Below, in pieces: positions 8,160 through 16,647 of a stretch of 64,000 nt of DNA. Both the position numbers and the translations under genes were made by a program. The DNA lies in contig JAADGH010000081.1 in the NCBI GenBank assembly GCA_013152475.1, forward strand, positions 62,001 through 126,000, in the 5' to 3' direction. The stretch is from Planctomycetota bacterium (GTDB lineage Bacteria; Planctomycetota; Brocadiia; JAADGH01). A model generated the notes under the pieces. The model was not told the DNA's origin. It searched no databases and saw only the letters and a list, made by a program, of their open reading frames with translations. Every line of letters begins with the position of its first letter. Position 1 is the first letter of the stretch.

Positions 8160-9619
8160 TGGGAAAGACAACCAAATCTGTTCTGTGGGCAATTGGGTTC
8201 ATGTCCGCGTGCGGCAGCGCGGCGGCGTTGGAGGACGGTCTGTGCGAGAAAGCCACCGAGGCGATGAAAAGGGCGACGACGTATTTCACCACAAGGGTCT
8301 CGACACGGGGCGGTTACTTGTGGGAATACTCTGAGGACTTGAAAACGCGCGCCGGCGAGAATAAGGCGAACGAGTGGCAGATCTGGGTGCAGCCTCCGGG
8401 CACGCCGTCGGTGGGCCTCGCCTACGTCAAGGCGTACGAGGCGACCGGCGACAAGCAATTCCTCGATGCGGCCGTTGCCGCCGCGAAGGCGCTGGCCTGG
8501 GGCCAGCTCGAATCGGGAGGATGGGCCTACAAGATCGACTTCAGCAAGAAGGGGAGTCGGAAATACTTCTATCGCCGCGACAAAGACAGCCAGGATCCCA
8601 ACGTTCGGAAACGCTATAACGTTACGACCTTCGACGACAACAATACGCAGGCAGCCCTGCGCCTGCTTATGGCGGTCGATCAGATTGTGAAGGATCCCGA
8701 AGTCCGGGAGGCGACCCAGTATGGCCTTGCCGGAATGCTCAAGGCGCAGGCGGAGAACGGCGGCTGGCCGCAGCGGTATCCCGTGAAGCCCCCGGAGAAG
8801 CCGCGCACGTTCGAGGTGAAGAAGATCTATCCCGATGGTCGCGAAGAGATTTTGCATCCCCCGAGGAAGTATGGCTACTACTATACGTTCAACGACAACG
8901 CCATGAACGATTGCATCGATGTGATGATGGAGGCCCACAAACGGTACGGCGAACAGAAGTACCTCGACAGCGCCAAACGCGGCGGCGACTTCATCATCGC
9001 CTCACAACTTGCGCCCCCGCAGGCCGGCTGGGCCCAGCAGTACGACCTGAACATGCAGCCGGAGTGGGCGCGGAAGTTCGAGCCGAAATCGGTGTGCCCC
9101 GCCGTTACGGCGCGGAACATCCGGACGCTCGTGAAGCTTTATATCGAGACGGGCGAGGAGAGGTATCTAAAGCCCATCCCCGCGGCGATGGCGTGGCTGG
9201 AGACGTGCATGGTCGGCAAGGATGTGTGGCCTCGGTTCGTCGAGCTTGGCACGAACAAGGCCCTCTACATGACGAAGGATACCTACCACCTGGTCTATAC
9301 CGATGACAACCTGCCGACGCACTACAGCTTCAAGAGCGGATACGGAGTCCGGTCGGCCGAGGCGTTCTACAAGAGAGTACTCGACGCCGGGCGGGACAAG
9401 TATATCGAGAAGAGGGACCGCCAGCCGACACTGGAGGAGATGAAGGCCCGCGCCGAACGCATGGAGGGCGGTGTGAAGAAAACGATCGGTAAGCTCGACG
9501 GCCAGGGCCGTTGGCTCGGCAAGGACCGGAATATCTACACGAACATCTTCATCCGGAACATGAACCAGCTCTCCACATATGTCAGGCTTGTTCGCGAGGG
9601 AGAGCGGGCGAACAAGTAA
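8156..9619 (+). CDS. Exported PL10-like (pectic acid lyase-type) protein
   Basis: A 487-residue protein with an N-terminal signal peptide (SVLWAIGFMSACGSAAA). It consists of helical hairpins of an alpha/alpha barrel. It carries GGWPQRYP and, further on, TFNDNAMNDCIDVM, matching the PF09492 pectate lyase (PL10) pattern in which the Asp of the NDxAM segment lies near the active site. Upstream blocks PGTPSVGLAYVKAYEATGD and NNTQAALRLLM fit barrel repeats seen in planctomycete relatives. It is translationally coupled to the GHL10 gene and probably acts with it in the periplasm or outside the cell on uronate-containing polysaccharide. Whether it is a true lyase or a barrel hydrolase relative cannot be settled here. 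The stop abuts the convergent SGNH gene directly. Confidence 0.72.
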   Translation: MMGKTTKSVLWAIGFMSACGSAAALEDGLCEKATEAMKRATTYFTTRVSTRGGYLWEYSEDLKTRAGENKANEWQIWVQPPGTPSVGLAYVKAYEATGDKQFLDAAVAAAKALAWGQLESGGWAYKIDFSKKGSRKYFYRRDKDSQDPNVRKRYNVTTFDDNNTQAALRLLMAVDQIVKDPEVREATQYGLAGMLKAQAENGGWPQRYPVKPPEKPRTFEVKKIYPDGREEILHPPRKYGYYYTFNDNAMNDCIDVMMEAHKRYGEQKYLDSAKRGGDFIIASQLAPPQAGWAQQYDLNMQPEWARKFEPKSVCPAVTARNIRTLVKLYIETGEERYLKPIPAAMAWLETCMVGKDVWPRFVELGTNKALYMTKDTYHLVYTDDNLPTHYSFKSGYGVRSAEAFYKRVLDAGRDKYIEKRDRQPTLEEMKARAERMEGGVKKTIGKLDGQGRWLGKDRNIYTNIFIRNMNQLSTYVRLVREGERANK

Positions 9620-10306
9620 TCAGTGCCCGGACATATGGAGGAGGCCGCACTCGACCAAGGCCCGGAGCCAGTTGTCGGCCATGCCGTGGTATCCCTCCTG
9701 CGTCGGATGAACGCCTGGCAGCCATTGGGGGTGGCGCCTGAACAGCAAGTAGTTGTCGACCAGAGCCAAGTCATATTCTGCGGCGAGTGAATGGATGGCG
9801 GGGTTGATCTCGACGGCGGCGCGCCAGACGGAGCGCCGCGAAAACCCGATGATGCTCCGGCACACAGGAGGAATCGTGGCGACCAGGACCGTCGCGCCGG
9901 CGTCGCGGGCGAGGTGGATGATGCGCCGCATGTTCCGCCTGAACGCGGCGGCGGGCGTATGGCGGAAGTCGCAGCGCACGTCGTTGGTGCCGAGTTGGAG
10001 GAGCACGATGTCCGGTTTCGTTCTCCGGAAGAGGCTCGTCGATCTCGCATACCACAGATACTCACCCGATGTGAATCCATCCACGCCGTAGTTCAAGACA
10101 CGGGCCTTGACCGCGGCGGCTGCGAGCCGCTTCTGGAGTCTCTTCGGGTACGTGTTCGCCGTCAGGCTGTCGCCGGTGCAGAGGACGATGAGTTCGCCGG
10201 GTTGTTTCGCAATGGCGACAGGCGGTTTGAGGCGATTGACAAGCAAGCGGCGGGGGATGAACGTGGCCGCGTCGAAAAGCAGCAGCAACTTGCGCAGGGT
10301 CTTCAT
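9620..10306 (-). CDS. SGNH/GDSL-family hydrolase
   Basis: A 228-residue protein with the SGNH blocks in order: block I CTGDSLTA (nucleophile Ser47), a Gly in the NYGVDG segment (block II), block III LQLGTNDV, and the C-terminal Asp-x-x-His block as GVHPTQEGY. It is therefore a predicted esterase/lipase-fold hydrolase, possibly deacetylating carbohydrate. The N-terminus (LRKLLLLFDAATFIPRRLL) is amphipathic or weakly hydrophobic, not a convincing signal peptide. The start overlaps the stop of the upstream membrane-anchored gene by four bases, so the two are coupled and share the strong promoter at 11086-11113. Confidence 0.85.
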   Translation of the reverse strand: MKTLRKLLLLFDAATFIPRRLLVNRLKPPVAIAKQPGELIVLCTGDSLTANTYPKRLQKRLAAAAVKARVLNYGVDGFTSGEYLWYARSTSLFRRTKPDIVLLQLGTNDVRCDFRHTPAAAFRRNMRRIIHLARDAGATVLVATIPPVCRSIIGFSRRSVWRAAVEINPAIHSLAAEYDLALVDNYLLFRRHPQWLPGVHPTQEGYHGMADNWLRALVECGLLHMSGH

Positions 10307-11061
10307 TTCTCGGGGCTGGGTGGCGGCGATGAAGTCGATTTCTTTTCCCTCACGCGAAGCAGCAGAGAGCCTGCCTTTCCCTTGCGATAGACGGCGTCAA
10401 TGCTTGCCGCCAGGGAGGCAACGTGTTCCGACGGGGCGACGGCGACAGCAGAAATGCCGGATGCGGATTGCGGCGGCACGCCGGGATGATAGCGCAGCGG
10501 AATGGGGACGATGCCCAGATTGCTCAGCTCGTATGGCTCGAGTTTGATCTTCTGGCCGGGAAGACCGACGAATTCCGTCGTTCGCGTGCCGATCCAAAGC
10601 CGCTCGTAGGGGTGTTTGTCAAGAACAGTATCAAGGCCCTGGAGGAGCTTGGAGAGGGCCGTCTGACTATCCGCTGCCAGCACAAGGTCCTGGTGGATTG
10701 TCGTTTCGCTTTGGATAAGGGCCGATGCTCCGGAGGCTTCGACGACGAGGAAATCCATCGCGCCCATGACGGGAAAGGGAGGCGCTGGCACATTGCCCAG
10801 GCCCCATTGCTCCTGGAGCAGCGGCGCGCCGTCGAGGGGATAGGTGAAGGGACTCGCCGGCAGATCGATCCGTCGGGCTGTGATTTCCACCAGCGCCTCG
10901 CCAGCCGGGCCGGCGTTGCCCCGCCAGACGATGAACCAGATTGCCAGCATAACAATCACGGCGATTCCCACGGGAAAGCCGAAGCGGATGGCCGCCTGCT
11001 CGCGCTCGAGGTGCCGCTTCAGGATTTCGTCGATCTCTTCTTTGGATTGCTGATCTGGCAT
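10303..11061 (-). CDS. Single-pass membrane protein of unknown function
   Basis: A 252-residue protein with a short charged N-terminus (MPDQQSKEEIDEILKRHLERE), one transmembrane helix at about residues 29-46 (GIAVIVMLAIWFIVW) and a ~200-residue exported domain that I do not recognise. That domain has alternating hydrophobic stretches and repeated short references to fixed set points (DFLVVEASGAS, LVLAADSQTALSKLLQGLD). The start at 11061 is fixed by GGGAG eight bases upstream and by a near-consensus promoter whose start point falls downstream of the other in-frame ATG at 11085. It is coupled to the SGNH hydrolase, so a membrane-bound partner role is an inference. Confidence 0.7.
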   Translation of the reverse strand: MPDQQSKEEIDEILKRHLEREQAAIRFGFPVGIAVIVMLAIWFIVWRGNAGPAGEALVEITARRIDLPASPFTYPLDGAPLLQEQWGLGNVPAPPFPVMGAMDFLVVEASGASALIQSETTIHQDLVLAADSQTALSKLLQGLDTVLDKHPYERLWIGTRTTEFVGLPGQKIKLEPYELSNLGIVPIPLRYHPGVPPQSASGISAVAVAPSEHVASLAASIDAVYRKGKAGSLLLRVREKKSTSSPPPSPEK

Positions 11062-11085
11062 ACGGTATCTCCCGGTGTGACGCAT

Positions 11086-11113
11086 ATTATACGAAACTTC
11101 TTGGTCATGTCAA
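11086..11113 (-). promoter_or_regulatory. Consensus sigma70 promoter
   Basis: On the minus strand TTGACA (11113-11108), 16-base spacer, TATAAT (11091-11086): both hexamers are perfect matches. It drives the membrane protein/SGNH pair with a very short leader (about 18 bases) containing GGGAG, and decides the start codon at 11061. Confidence 0.75.
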
Positions 11114-11143
11114 AGAGGCATTGCCGGAGCTGCGAGTTTTCAC

Positions 11144-11171
11144 TTGCCCAAAGAGGGGATTCTGATAGACT
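11144..11171 (+). promoter_or_regulatory. Weak candidate promoter for the DUF4432 gene
   Basis: TTGCCC at 11144-11149, 16-base spacer, TAGACT at 11166-11171. Only partial matches, but correctly placed about 45 bases before the ATG at 11218. Confidence 0.3.
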
Positions 11172-11217
11172 CTCACGAAAGATCCATCAGGATAACCACT
11201 TTTCGGAGGAAGAGGAA

Positions 11218-12330
11218 ATGGCAACGCTTTTCGGCGCGAAAATAAACAAGGCAACACTGTTACAGCACGTGGGTCAGATGGAGCAGATCGCGGGGGCCAA
11301 GGTGTGCGAGTTGAAGAACGGGCCGGAGAAGGGCGTCTCGGCGATCAGGGTCAAAACCGGGAGCGGCTTCCACTTCACAGTGCTCCCCGACCGCGGCCTG
11401 GACATCTCTGCCGCCGATTTTTGCGGCAAGTCGCTCTGCTGGCGATCTGCAACAGGCGATGTAGCGCCCCAGTTCTTCGACGAGCGCGGCCTCAAGTGGC
11501 TCTATGGATTTTTCGGCGGGCTTCTCACCACCTGCGGCCTGAGCTACTGCGGCGCCCCGGGCGAGGACCAGGGCGAGGAACTCGGCCTGCACGGGCGCGT
11601 GAACAACACCCCCGCCAAGAATGTCTCCGTGTCGTGCGACTGGAAGGGCGACGACTACGTCATGACGATCACCGGCCAGGTGCTGGAGACGTTCGTTTTC
11701 GGCCCGTGTTTGCGGATGAACCGGACGATCACTGCGACGATGGGGGAGTCCCGCCTGTTCGTGCATGACACAATCGAGAACATCGGCTACGCGCCGTCGC
11801 CGCTGCAGTATCTCCAACACATCAACCTGGGCTATCCGGCGGTGGCCGATGGGGCGGAGTTGCTGATCCCGAGTGTGACTGTCATCCCGCGCGACGCCGC
11901 GGCGGAGAACGGAAAGGAAAGATACAATTCCTTCGAGGCCCCGACGAAGGACTATGCCGAGAAGTGCTACTACCACAAGCTCGCCGGAGATCGGCGGGGC
12001 TATTCGTGCGCGGCGGTCGTGAACCGCAAGTGCGACGGCGGTTTCGGGGCCTACATCAAGTTTGCGCTCAAAGAGTTTCCCTGGTTCAATGAATGGAAGC
12101 AAATGGGGCAGGGGGTCTATACCGTCGGACTCGAGCCGGCCAATTGCGGCGTCGAGGGCCGGGCCAAGGACCGGGCGCGGGGCTGCCTGGACGTCCTCAA
12201 ACCGGGGCAGAAGCGGCAGTTCCACATCGAGATCGGCGCGCTGGTCGGCAAGAAGGAAATCGACGCATTCGCGAAATCTGTCAAGTCCATGACCGGCGGG
12301 AAGAAACCGACCTTTGCCAAGAACGACTGA
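11218..12330 (+). CDS. DUF4432 family aldose-1-epimerase-like protein
   Basis: A 370-residue cytoplasmic beta-sandwich protein of the galactose-mutarotase superfamily, DUF4432 group. Visible landmarks are the early LPDRGLDISAADFCG segment, where PDRG(L/M)DI is typical of the group, then GLLTTCGLSYCGAP, GLHGRVNNTPA (histidine in the mutarotase position) and a late YTVGLEPANCGVEGR with a Glu in the usual catalytic place. The role is presumably interconversion or processing of a sugar or sugar acid. Physiological substrates of the family are not known. GGAGGAAGAGGA just before the ATG fixes the start, so the long open frame upstream is not coding. It is followed eight bases later by the subtilase gene. 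Confidence 0.85.
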   Translation: MATLFGAKINKATLLQHVGQMEQIAGAKVCELKNGPEKGVSAIRVKTGSGFHFTVLPDRGLDISAADFCGKSLCWRSATGDVAPQFFDERGLKWLYGFFGGLLTTCGLSYCGAPGEDQGEELGLHGRVNNTPAKNVSVSCDWKGDDYVMTITGQVLETFVFGPCLRMNRTITATMGESRLFVHDTIENIGYAPSPLQYLQHINLGYPAVADGAELLIPSVTVIPRDAAAENGKERYNSFEAPTKDYAEKCYYHKLAGDRRGYSCAAVVNRKCDGGFGAYIKFALKEFPWFNEWKQMGQGVYTVGLEPANCGVEGRAKDRARGCLDVLKPGQKRQFHIEIGALVGKKEIDAFAKSVKSMTGGKKPTFAKND

Positions 12331-12338
12331 GCGAATGC

Positions 12339-13388
12339 ATGTCCGACGAAGGTGGAACGGACAACGAACGAGGGGACCCGTTTGAGGCGTGGCTGCTGCC
12401 CGATGATCTGTCGGAGATGGACGAAATTCCGGCAGGGGAGTCACGCAGGGACTGGACGAGGTTCTGGCGCGCCATTACGCTGGTTCTCGCGTGCGCGGCA
12501 GTCCTTTTTTTTGTGCTCGGCAAGCTGACCCGTTCATGGTACTCACGGGGCGGCGTGGCGTTGGTCATCGTGGACGACTTTTCCGGGAAGAAGAGCCACG
12601 GGTCGGACGTGGAGCGTGCGGCGCAAGCGGCGTTGTTCGCGGAGTGCGGGATCCGGCGCGTCCAGTTTCGGGGCGAGCAGGTTGGCTCCCTGCAGAAGGC
12701 GTTGAAGGAAGTCTTGGCCTTCCGCCAAGCCCACCAGGATGAGCACATCGTTCTCAACTTCAGCTTCGGCAGCTATTCGCGCAGAACCGTGGAAATGCAT
12801 GCGCTCCGGGCGCTGGCAGGCAGTCGCACGCTGATGGTCGGCGCGGCAGGCAACGACGATACGATGCGCCCGATGTTCCCCGCGGCATATGATTCGGTGC
12901 TTGCGGTTGCTGCGGTAACGCTGGCGGGCGCCAAGACGTCCTACTCGAATTACGGCGACCACATTGACCTGTCGGCTGTGCCGGAGCAGTTCGTCGAAGA
13001 GCACTATGAGGGGATCGAGTTCTATGCCGGCCGGGGATTTGCGCGCTACACCTATCTGATTCGAGGCGGGACATCCCTCTCGGCGCCCCGCGTGGCGGCC
13101 GTCGCCGCGTCCATATGGTCCATCCGCCCGGACCTGACAGCGGACGAGGTGAAGAAGGTCATCCTCAAGACATGCGATCCGGTTGCCGGGAGCAGTCTGG
13201 GACACGGGATTCTGAACGTGCGAAGGGCGCGGGCCGAGGTGCTTCCTTCGTCGGTGTTGTATGAAAGCGGCGCGCGGGTCTTGTTCGTTGCCACCCTTGC
13301 GGCCCTGTTTATCTGGGGGCTGGTATACGGCCTCAGCCGCCCACGTGGAGGGGCTGAATCGGAAGAAGACGAAGCCGACGAAGAGTAA
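12339..13388 (+). CDS. Membrane-anchored subtilisin-like (S8) serine protease
   Basis: A 349-residue protein with an acidic cytoplasmic N-terminus, a transmembrane helix at ~46-64 (ITLVLACAAVLFFVLG), an exported S8 peptidase domain, a second helix at ~313-331 and an acidic C-terminal tail (SEEDEADEE). The catalytic set is readable: Asp79/80 in VIVDDF, His87 in KKSHGSD, oxyanion Asn172 in GAAGNDD, and Ser246 in GGTSLSAP. The Asp-to-His distance is only about eight residues, against ~30 in classical subtilisins, and there is no propeptide, so this is a compact variant. It lies between DUF4432 and a convergent sulfatase-like gene. Targets are unknown, and regulated proteolysis at the membrane is an inference. 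Confidence 0.82.
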   Translation: MSDEGGTDNERGDPFEAWLLPDDLSEMDEIPAGESRRDWTRFWRAITLVLACAAVLFFVLGKLTRSWYSRGGVALVIVDDFSGKKSHGSDVERAAQAALFAECGIRRVQFRGEQVGSLQKALKEVLAFRQAHQDEHIVLNFSFGSYSRRTVEMHALRALAGSRTLMVGAAGNDDTMRPMFPAAYDSVLAVAAVTLAGAKTSYSNYGDHIDLSAVPEQFVEEHYEGIEFYAGRGFARYTYLIRGGTSLSAPRVAAVAASIWSIRPDLTADEVKKVILKTCDPVAGSSLGHGILNVRRARAEVLPSSVLYESGARVLFVATLAALFIWGLVYGLSRPRGGAESEEDEADEE

Positions 13389-13418
13389 CGCCGTGGCGGT
13401 TTTCCGTCGGCAAAGCGC

Positions 13419-14726
13419 TTAGTATTTTGTGATCGCCGGGGGGGGAAAGCGGTAGGTGATGTCCTGCTCCAGCAGGGGGTCTTCGCCGGCCTTCATGAGC
13501 GGGGCGATGTAGTCGGTGAGGAGGGAGTCCATCTCTGCGGCCTGGTCGCGCAGGTCGTCGACGAGGTTGATCATCTCGTTCGGATCGGTGTCCAGGTTGT
13601 AGAGGCAGCGCGGCGGCATGGCGTCGTAGTGCTCCTCCATTCGCATGTACTTCCACGGCCACCGCATCGCGGCCCGCTGTTTCTGGTAGGTATTCTCGCT
13701 GACGAAGATGGCATCGCGCCCGGCAAGCGTTTCTCCCTTCAGCGCCGGGACCAGGCTGGTCCCATCAAGGTCTTTCTCCTCTGAAAGATCGAACATTTCG
13801 ATCAACGTCGGCACGATGTCTACGAGCTGGAAGCGTTCCTTGACCCGGATGCGCGCCTTCGCCGGACCGCCGGTGATGATGAGCGGCACGTGCAGGTTGT
13901 CCTCGTGCAGGCCGATATGGCTGAAGCACCAGGGCCTGCCCAGGGCCAGGCGGGGTCGCGCCATGATCTCTCCGTGGTCGGATGTGATAAGGACGACGGT
14001 GTCATGCGCGCGTTCGAGGTCATCGAGTTTTTCGAGAAGCATCCCGATGGCATGATCGGTGTATGCGATCTCCGCATCGTAGGCTGCGACGACATAGTTG
14101 GGGTCGGTGATCGGCATGTCGAAGATGTTCCGCTGGGGGGCGCGGACGTTCGGCGGCATGAAGTCCAGGCGCGGGTCGCATGGATCGTCGCCGTCGTAGA
14201 AGCGATAGAACTCCTTCGGCGCCTTGTTGTACGGCGCGTGAGGGTTCCAGATATGGACGAAGAGTAGAAAGGGGGGCTTTGCTTCCTTCTCCATCCATGC
14301 GCCTGCCATCTCGGCGACCTGGGCAGCCGGCTGGTAGAACCCCTCGTTCCGGGGGTAGTCGTAGTATTCGTAGCCTCGCCGGAACCAGGGATAGTGGGGA
14401 TGGCCTTTCGGCGTCCAGCCGTCGTAGAGATTGTCGATGGCCGCAGTCTGGTATCCTGCACGAGCGAAGTACTCCGCCATAGTGGGAGTGTCTTTGGAGA
14501 GCTCCATCCGAGTCCAGTGACTCACGATCTGACTGGATTCGGGGAACAGTCCGGTGAGCATGGCGGTGAACCCGGGGTGGGTGCAGTTGCCGACGGAATG
14601 GAACTGCTCGAACAAGACCCCGCTTTCGGCCATGGCGTTGATGCACGGGGATGTCGGCCGCGGGTACCCGTAACAGGCCAAGTGGTCCGACCGCAGCGTG
14701 TCGATGGCGATGAAGAGAAGGTTCAT
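13419..14726 (-). CDS. Sulfatase-family (alkaline phosphatase superfamily) hydrolase lacking the canonical CxPxR motif
   Basis: A 435-residue protein with the arylsulfatase fold: metal-binding MNLLFIAIDTLRSDHLACYG at the N-terminus, DHAIG, and LITSDHGEIM in the second metal site. At the nucleophile position, where FGly sulfatases have C/S-x-P-x-R before xxxLTG, this protein reads NCTHPGFTAMLTG (Cys48, Thr49), with no Arg. It may therefore use Cys or Thr as nucleophile without formylglycine maturation, and could be a phosphodiesterase or phosphonate hydrolase rather than a sulfatase. There is no signal peptide, so it is predicted to be cytoplasmic. The start overlaps the Gfo/Idh stop (ATGA). 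A long extension upstream in frame is the overlapping gene. Confidence 0.82.
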   Translation of the reverse strand: MNLLFIAIDTLRSDHLACYGYPRPTSPCINAMAESGVLFEQFHSVGNCTHPGFTAMLTGLFPESSQIVSHWTRMELSKDTPTMAEYFARAGYQTAAIDNLYDGWTPKGHPHYPWFRRGYEYYDYPRNEGFYQPAAQVAEMAGAWMEKEAKPPFLLFVHIWNPHAPYNKAPKEFYRFYDGDDPCDPRLDFMPPNVRAPQRNIFDMPITDPNYVVAAYDAEIAYTDHAIGMLLEKLDDLERAHDTVVLITSDHGEIMARPRLALGRPWCFSHIGLHEDNLHVPLIITGGPAKARIRVKERFQLVDIVPTLIEMFDLSEEKDLDGTSLVPALKGETLAGRDAIFVSENTYQKQRAAMRWPWKYMRMEEHYDAMPPRCLYNLDTDPNEMINLVDDLRDQAAEMDSLLTDYIAPLMKAGEDPLLEQDITYRFPPPAITKY

Positions 14727-15619
14727 ATCTTGATCGGAACGCTTTTTCCGTTGCTCTTGGCTGAGGTCATTGCCGCATCGATAAAGGCCATGATCTCGAG
14801 GGTCTCCTGGATGTCCACGGGGGCCTCGCCGGTGGTAAACATGGAAACGATCTGCTTGCAGAGTTCTCGATAGATCAGGCCGGGGTTGATGGGCGATTGT
14901 TTCACGCCCTTGTCGCCCCAAACGGTGAACCCATAGGCATGTGCGCCGGCGCGGGTGCCGCGGATGGTTCCGAGGCGACCGTCCTGCCACAGGCCCACGA
15001 CGACCTCTGCGCCCTCCTGTTTCACGCACCAGACGACCTGCAGGCCCGGACCCATGAGCGCGAAGAGCGGCTCGACGGCGTGAATGCCGTAGTGATACAG
15101 GCCCGGATTCCGCACGTGGAGCGGAGCGGGGCTGTAGCAGTTTGCGCCGACTACATTGCCGATTCCGGGGTCGTTCTTGGCTTCGACCAACTCGACCGCA
15201 AACCGCAAGGACGAGGAGGACATGATGGGCACATTGGCTTTTCGGGCCATGGCGACCATTTTTTTCGCATCCTTCAGAGACGTGGCAAAGGGCTTGTCGA
15301 CATAAATCGGGAGCTTCGCCTTGAGAAACGGCATGGCCCGTTCCAGATGCACACTGCCGTCCACCGATTCGATGAGGACGCCGTCCACCTTGCCGATGAT
15401 GTCCTCGGGCTTCTCAACGATCTCGACGCCCATCTCCCTCATCTCTTTCTCATACTGGTCGATGCGCTCCGGGTCGCAGATTTGGGACGTGCCCTTGAAC
15501 CCGCAGACGATCTGCGCGCCATCGACCCACTGGTCCTCTTCGATGTTGATGTGGTTCATACGCTTCGTGAACTGGACGACGTGCGACGTGTCAAAGTCCA
15601 CAATACCCAGCTTGACCAT
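14723..15619 (-). CDS. Gfo/Idh/MocA-family oxidoreductase (atypical nucleotide-binding motif)
   Basis: A 298-residue NAD(P)-dependent sugar dehydrogenase relative. The N-terminus is MVKLGIVDFDTSHVVQF. The usual GxGxxG is replaced by DFDTSH, a variant seen in one subgroup of the family. The central YVDKPFATS supplies the family's (E/D)KP lysine, and SSSLRFAVEL and YHYGIHAVEPLFALMG resemble the substrate-domain histidine motif. It is the middle gene of a three-gene unit: TIM-barrel isomerase, this, then the sulfatase-like gene. The ATG at 15619 is preceded by GAGGAGA. It likely oxidises or reduces a sugar handled with the isomerase. Cofactor use is uncertain because of the altered glycine loop. 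Confidence 0.85.
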   Translation of the reverse strand: MVKLGIVDFDTSHVVQFTKRMNHINIEEDQWVDGAQIVCGFKGTSQICDPERIDQYEKEMREMGVEIVEKPEDIIGKVDGVLIESVDGSVHLERAMPFLKAKLPIYVDKPFATSLKDAKKMVAMARKANVPIMSSSSLRFAVELVEAKNDPGIGNVVGANCYSPAPLHVRNPGLYHYGIHAVEPLFALMGPGLQVVWCVKQEGAEVVVGLWQDGRLGTIRGTRAGAHAYGFTVWGDKGVKQSPINPGLIYRELCKQIVSMFTTGEAPVDIQETLEIMAFIDAAMTSAKSNGKSVPIKI

Positions 15620-15672
15620 TTTTTTTCTCCTCGTAACGGGGTAATCGAACAGAGGGCCGTGCTTTGATGGCG

Positions 15673-16443
15673 TCACCTGACAATGCCGCGGAGATATGCG
15701 GCGAAACGGGGGATGGTGATGACCGGGTCCTCCGGGTCTTCGTATTCGATGGACAGGTAGCCGTTGTAGCCCGCGCGGTCGAGGATCTCGGCCACGCGGT
15801 AGTAGTCCACCGGCTCGCGCTCGTCGCCGCGGCGAATGCTCACCTTGGCATGGGTGGCGACGGCGTAGGGGGCCGTCATCTCGATTTCGTTGTAGGGATC
15901 CTCGGATTTGTAGTTGCCGCAGTCGAGGTTCACGCCGAACCAGGGATGGTTGACGTCTCGCACCAGGTCCAGGACCATCCCGGCCGTGGCGGTGATGCCG
16001 CCATGGTTTTCCATGGCGATGAGTACGCCCCTCGACTGCCCATACGCCGCGCAGTCGCGCATGGCCTGGACGGCGCGAGCGCGGACCGCCTCCTCGTCGG
16101 CGTCCTTGTCGATGCCCCCGGCGAAGACGCGCATTACAGGGGCGCCGAGTTTCTGGGAGATGTCGATCCATTCCTTGACCATGGCAACGTGTTGGTCCAG
16201 TTTTTTCTGGTCCGTTTCCGTGAAGCGACCGCCCACGGCGGTACCGGAGATGTCGAGGCCATTCTGAAAGACCAGCCGCTTGAGACGATATACGTAATCG
16301 TCCGATGTCCTGGGGAAATAATAGGATGTTAGTTCGACGGCATCGACGCGGATCTCGCGCGCCGTATGGATAAAGTCATCAAGGGACATTTTGTTTTGTG
16401 TGAGCAGGTCCCGATAGGAATATGCGCAGCAACTGACCTTCAT
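15673..16443 (-). CDS. Xylose-isomerase-like TIM barrel (sugar phosphate isomerase/epimerase)
   Basis: A 256-residue AP-endonuclease-2-type TIM barrel (PF01261). It shows the expected strands AVELTSYYF, GLDISGTAV, APVMRVFAGG, GVLIAMENHGG (Glu metal ligand), WFGVNLDCGNY (Asp/Cys), and GYNGYLSIEYE (C-terminal Glu). These ligands fit a divalent-metal-dependent ketose/aldose isomerase or epimerase. It is the first gene of the operon with the Gfo/Idh and sulfatase-like genes. The start at 16443 is supported by GGAGAAAG eight bases upstream and by a promoter whose start point excludes the ATG at 16512. Confidence 0.87.
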   Translation of the reverse strand: MKVSCCAYSYRDLLTQNKMSLDDFIHTAREIRVDAVELTSYYFPRTSDDYVYRLKRLVFQNGLDISGTAVGGRFTETDQKKLDQHVAMVKEWIDISQKLGAPVMRVFAGGIDKDADEEAVRARAVQAMRDCAAYGQSRGVLIAMENHGGITATAGMVLDLVRDVNHPWFGVNLDCGNYKSEDPYNEIEMTAPYAVATHAKVSIRRGDEREPVDYYRVAEILDRAGYNGYLSIEYEDPEDPVITIPRFAAYLRGIVR

Positions 16444-16483
16444 GGTCTTTCTCCGTATAGGCCACATGAACAACGCACCTGCA

Positions 16484-16512
16484 AGCGTAGCGACAGGGCG
16501 ATGGAAAGTCAA
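16484..16512 (-). promoter_or_regulatory. Candidate promoter of the isomerase/Gfo-Idh/sulfatase operon
   Basis: Minus strand TTGACT (16512-16507), 17-base spacer, TACGCT (16489-16484). The -35 box is good, the -10 box partial. Confidence 0.42.
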
Positions 16513-16541
16513 GCAGCAAGATTGCCAGAGAGATTTTTGGC

Positions 16542-16570
16542 TTGAATGGAAGGGCGCGCGATATTATCAT
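16542..16570 (+). promoter_or_regulatory. Candidate promoter of the ABC exporter operon
   Basis: TTGAAT at 16542-16547, 17-base spacer, TATCAT at 16565-16570. It lies back-to-back with the minus-strand promoter at 16484-16512 and about 80 bases before the ATPase ATG. Confidence 0.5.
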
Positions 16571-16647
16571 AGTAAGTTCAATAAATAGGCCGACGCGGTG
16601 CTTATGACCCTCATGGGATTTCCCGGAGCGGGTTTACAAGGTGGAAT

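Noticed and set aside
10423-11217. A 265-codon N-terminal extension of the DUF4432 protein
   Set aside because: It overlaps the membrane-protein gene on the other strand and is ruled out by the strong ribosome binding site at 11218.
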